A DNA stretch of 64,000 nt from Flagellimonas ochracea. GTDB taxonomy: Bacteria > Bacteroidota > Bacteroidia > Flavobacteriales > Flavobacteriaceae. Where the stretch lies: contig NZ_JAAABI010000002.1 in NCBI RefSeq assembly GCF_009903685.1, positions 372,001 through 436,000 on the forward strand, written 5' to 3'. Below are positions 63,544 through 64,000 of this stretch, in pieces. The notes below the pieces were generated by a model. That model saw only the letters and a program-made list of their open reading frames with translations. It had not been told where the DNA came from and made no database searches. The position numbers and the translations under genes were made by a program. The first letter of the stretch is position 1; every line of letters starts with the position of its first letter.

Positions 63544-64000
63544 TCACTTTTGGTTCAATCTTTCTTGGCTTGGAGATACCCCATAAGCTTTGTTGTAGGC
63601 ACGGATGAAGCCAGAGGTAGATGTAAAACCACAAGCCAAGGCGATTTTGGCAATGGGTTGATCATGCATTTGGACAAGTTCTTTGGCAGTTTGTAGCTTT
63701 TTTTGCAAGAGGTATGTTCTCGGAGGCACATCAAAATACTCCGAAAACCTTCTTTTAAAGGTGGACAAGCTCATATGGCACATGGATGCCAGTTCCTCCA
63801 AGGTCAGGTCGCTCAATATATTGGCCTCTATAATTTCTTTGAACTGATATTCAAAAGGATGGAACAAGGATTTTAAAAACGAACCCAGTGAAGGAAAAAC
63901 GCCAGTCTTGTATAATAAAAGCATTATCTCTTTTAGTTTGATTCTTACCAAATCATCATCTGCCAAATGGGGATTTTCAAAAAGATGGGCTAAGCTATCC
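63544..64000 (-). CDS. AraC family regulator, C-terminal part
   Basis: The frame is open to the window edge, so the gene starts beyond 64000. The visible 151 codons hold an AraC DNA-binding domain (LEELASMCHMSLSTFKRRFS, IAKIALACGFTSTSGFIRAY) preceded by about 50 helical residues. It is unrelated in its visible part to the four-member array at 49.5-57.4 kb. A role over the SRPBCC and VOC genes is inferred from order. Confidence 0.85.
   Translation of the reverse strand, partial: DSLAHLFENPHLADDDLVRIKLKEIMLLLYKTGVFPSLGSFLKSLFHPFEYQFKEIIEANILSDLTLEELASMCHMSLSTFKRRFSEYFDVPPRTYLLQKKLQTAKELVQMHDQPIAKIALACGFTSTSGFIRAYNKAYGVSPSQERLNQK

Overview
The window is chromosomal DNA from a marine-type member of the Bacteroidota, most likely a Flavobacteriaceae close to Muricauda/Allomuricauda. 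This rests on the low GC, an RnpA gene followed by an S41 protease, a TonB-type outer-membrane receptor, many flavobacterial families (DUF2652, DUF4386, YtxH/holin/DUF6327 cluster) and -7 boxes of the Bacteroidota TAnnTTTG type. The genus is an inference; no rRNA gene is present to fix it.

Layout. 1-19.9 kb is core chromosome: a DUF2157 membrane protein, an alpha/beta hydrolase-like protein, an S41 protease, an RnpA gene fused to a DUF559 nuclease-like module, M1 and S8 peptidases, an MBL hydrolase, a cation/proton antiporter, a pair of small Cys-rich lipoproteins, lepA, an outer-membrane receptor, a tRNA-dihydrouridine synthase, a LolC/E-type permease, rbfA and methylmalonyl-CoA epimerase. 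A CAT-anticodon tRNA gene lies at 19821-19897.

19.9-31.5 kb is an integrative element (island A) inserted in the 3' end of that tRNA. It has a tyrosine recombinase, an excisionase-like protein, a protein with motifs of A-family DNA polymerases, an unknown 248-residue protein, a very large single-chain Type ISP-like restriction-modification enzyme, and a tight three-gene cassette (TIGR04255-like, unknown, DUF7689-like) just upstream of the restriction enzyme. Tandem TTTGTACGGT-type repeats sit near both ends and look like integrase arm sites.

31.5-44.7 kb is a second segment (region B) lying between two further copies of the tRNA 3' end, each followed by a related ~110-bp terminator/palindrome block. 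It carries single-gene accessory functions (three Crp/Fnr regulators, a PfkB kinase, GNAT, GyrI-like, haloalkane dehalogenase, NmrA, carbonic anhydrase, MarR with two matching operators) and has no integrase. It looks like a cis-mobilisable or decayed island placed in tandem with island A.

44.9-64 kb returns to chromosomal-type genes: a GH3-like protein, a zinc-peptidase-like protein, cardiolipin synthase, small envelope proteins, four related AraC regulators interleaved with a degenerate SRAP protein, an MscS channel and a flavoprotein, the YtxH/holin/DUF6327 operon, a 1238-residue phosphoesterase-like/beta-barrel protein with altered active-site motifs, and a VOC/SRPBCC/AraC group cut by the window edge.

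The most unusual items are the DUF559-RnpA fusion bracketed by inverted repeats, the three-gene cassette beside the restriction enzyme, the polymerase-like mobile-element protein, the tandem att arrangement, and two enzyme-family members (SRAP and phosphoesterase) that seem to have lost catalytic residues.
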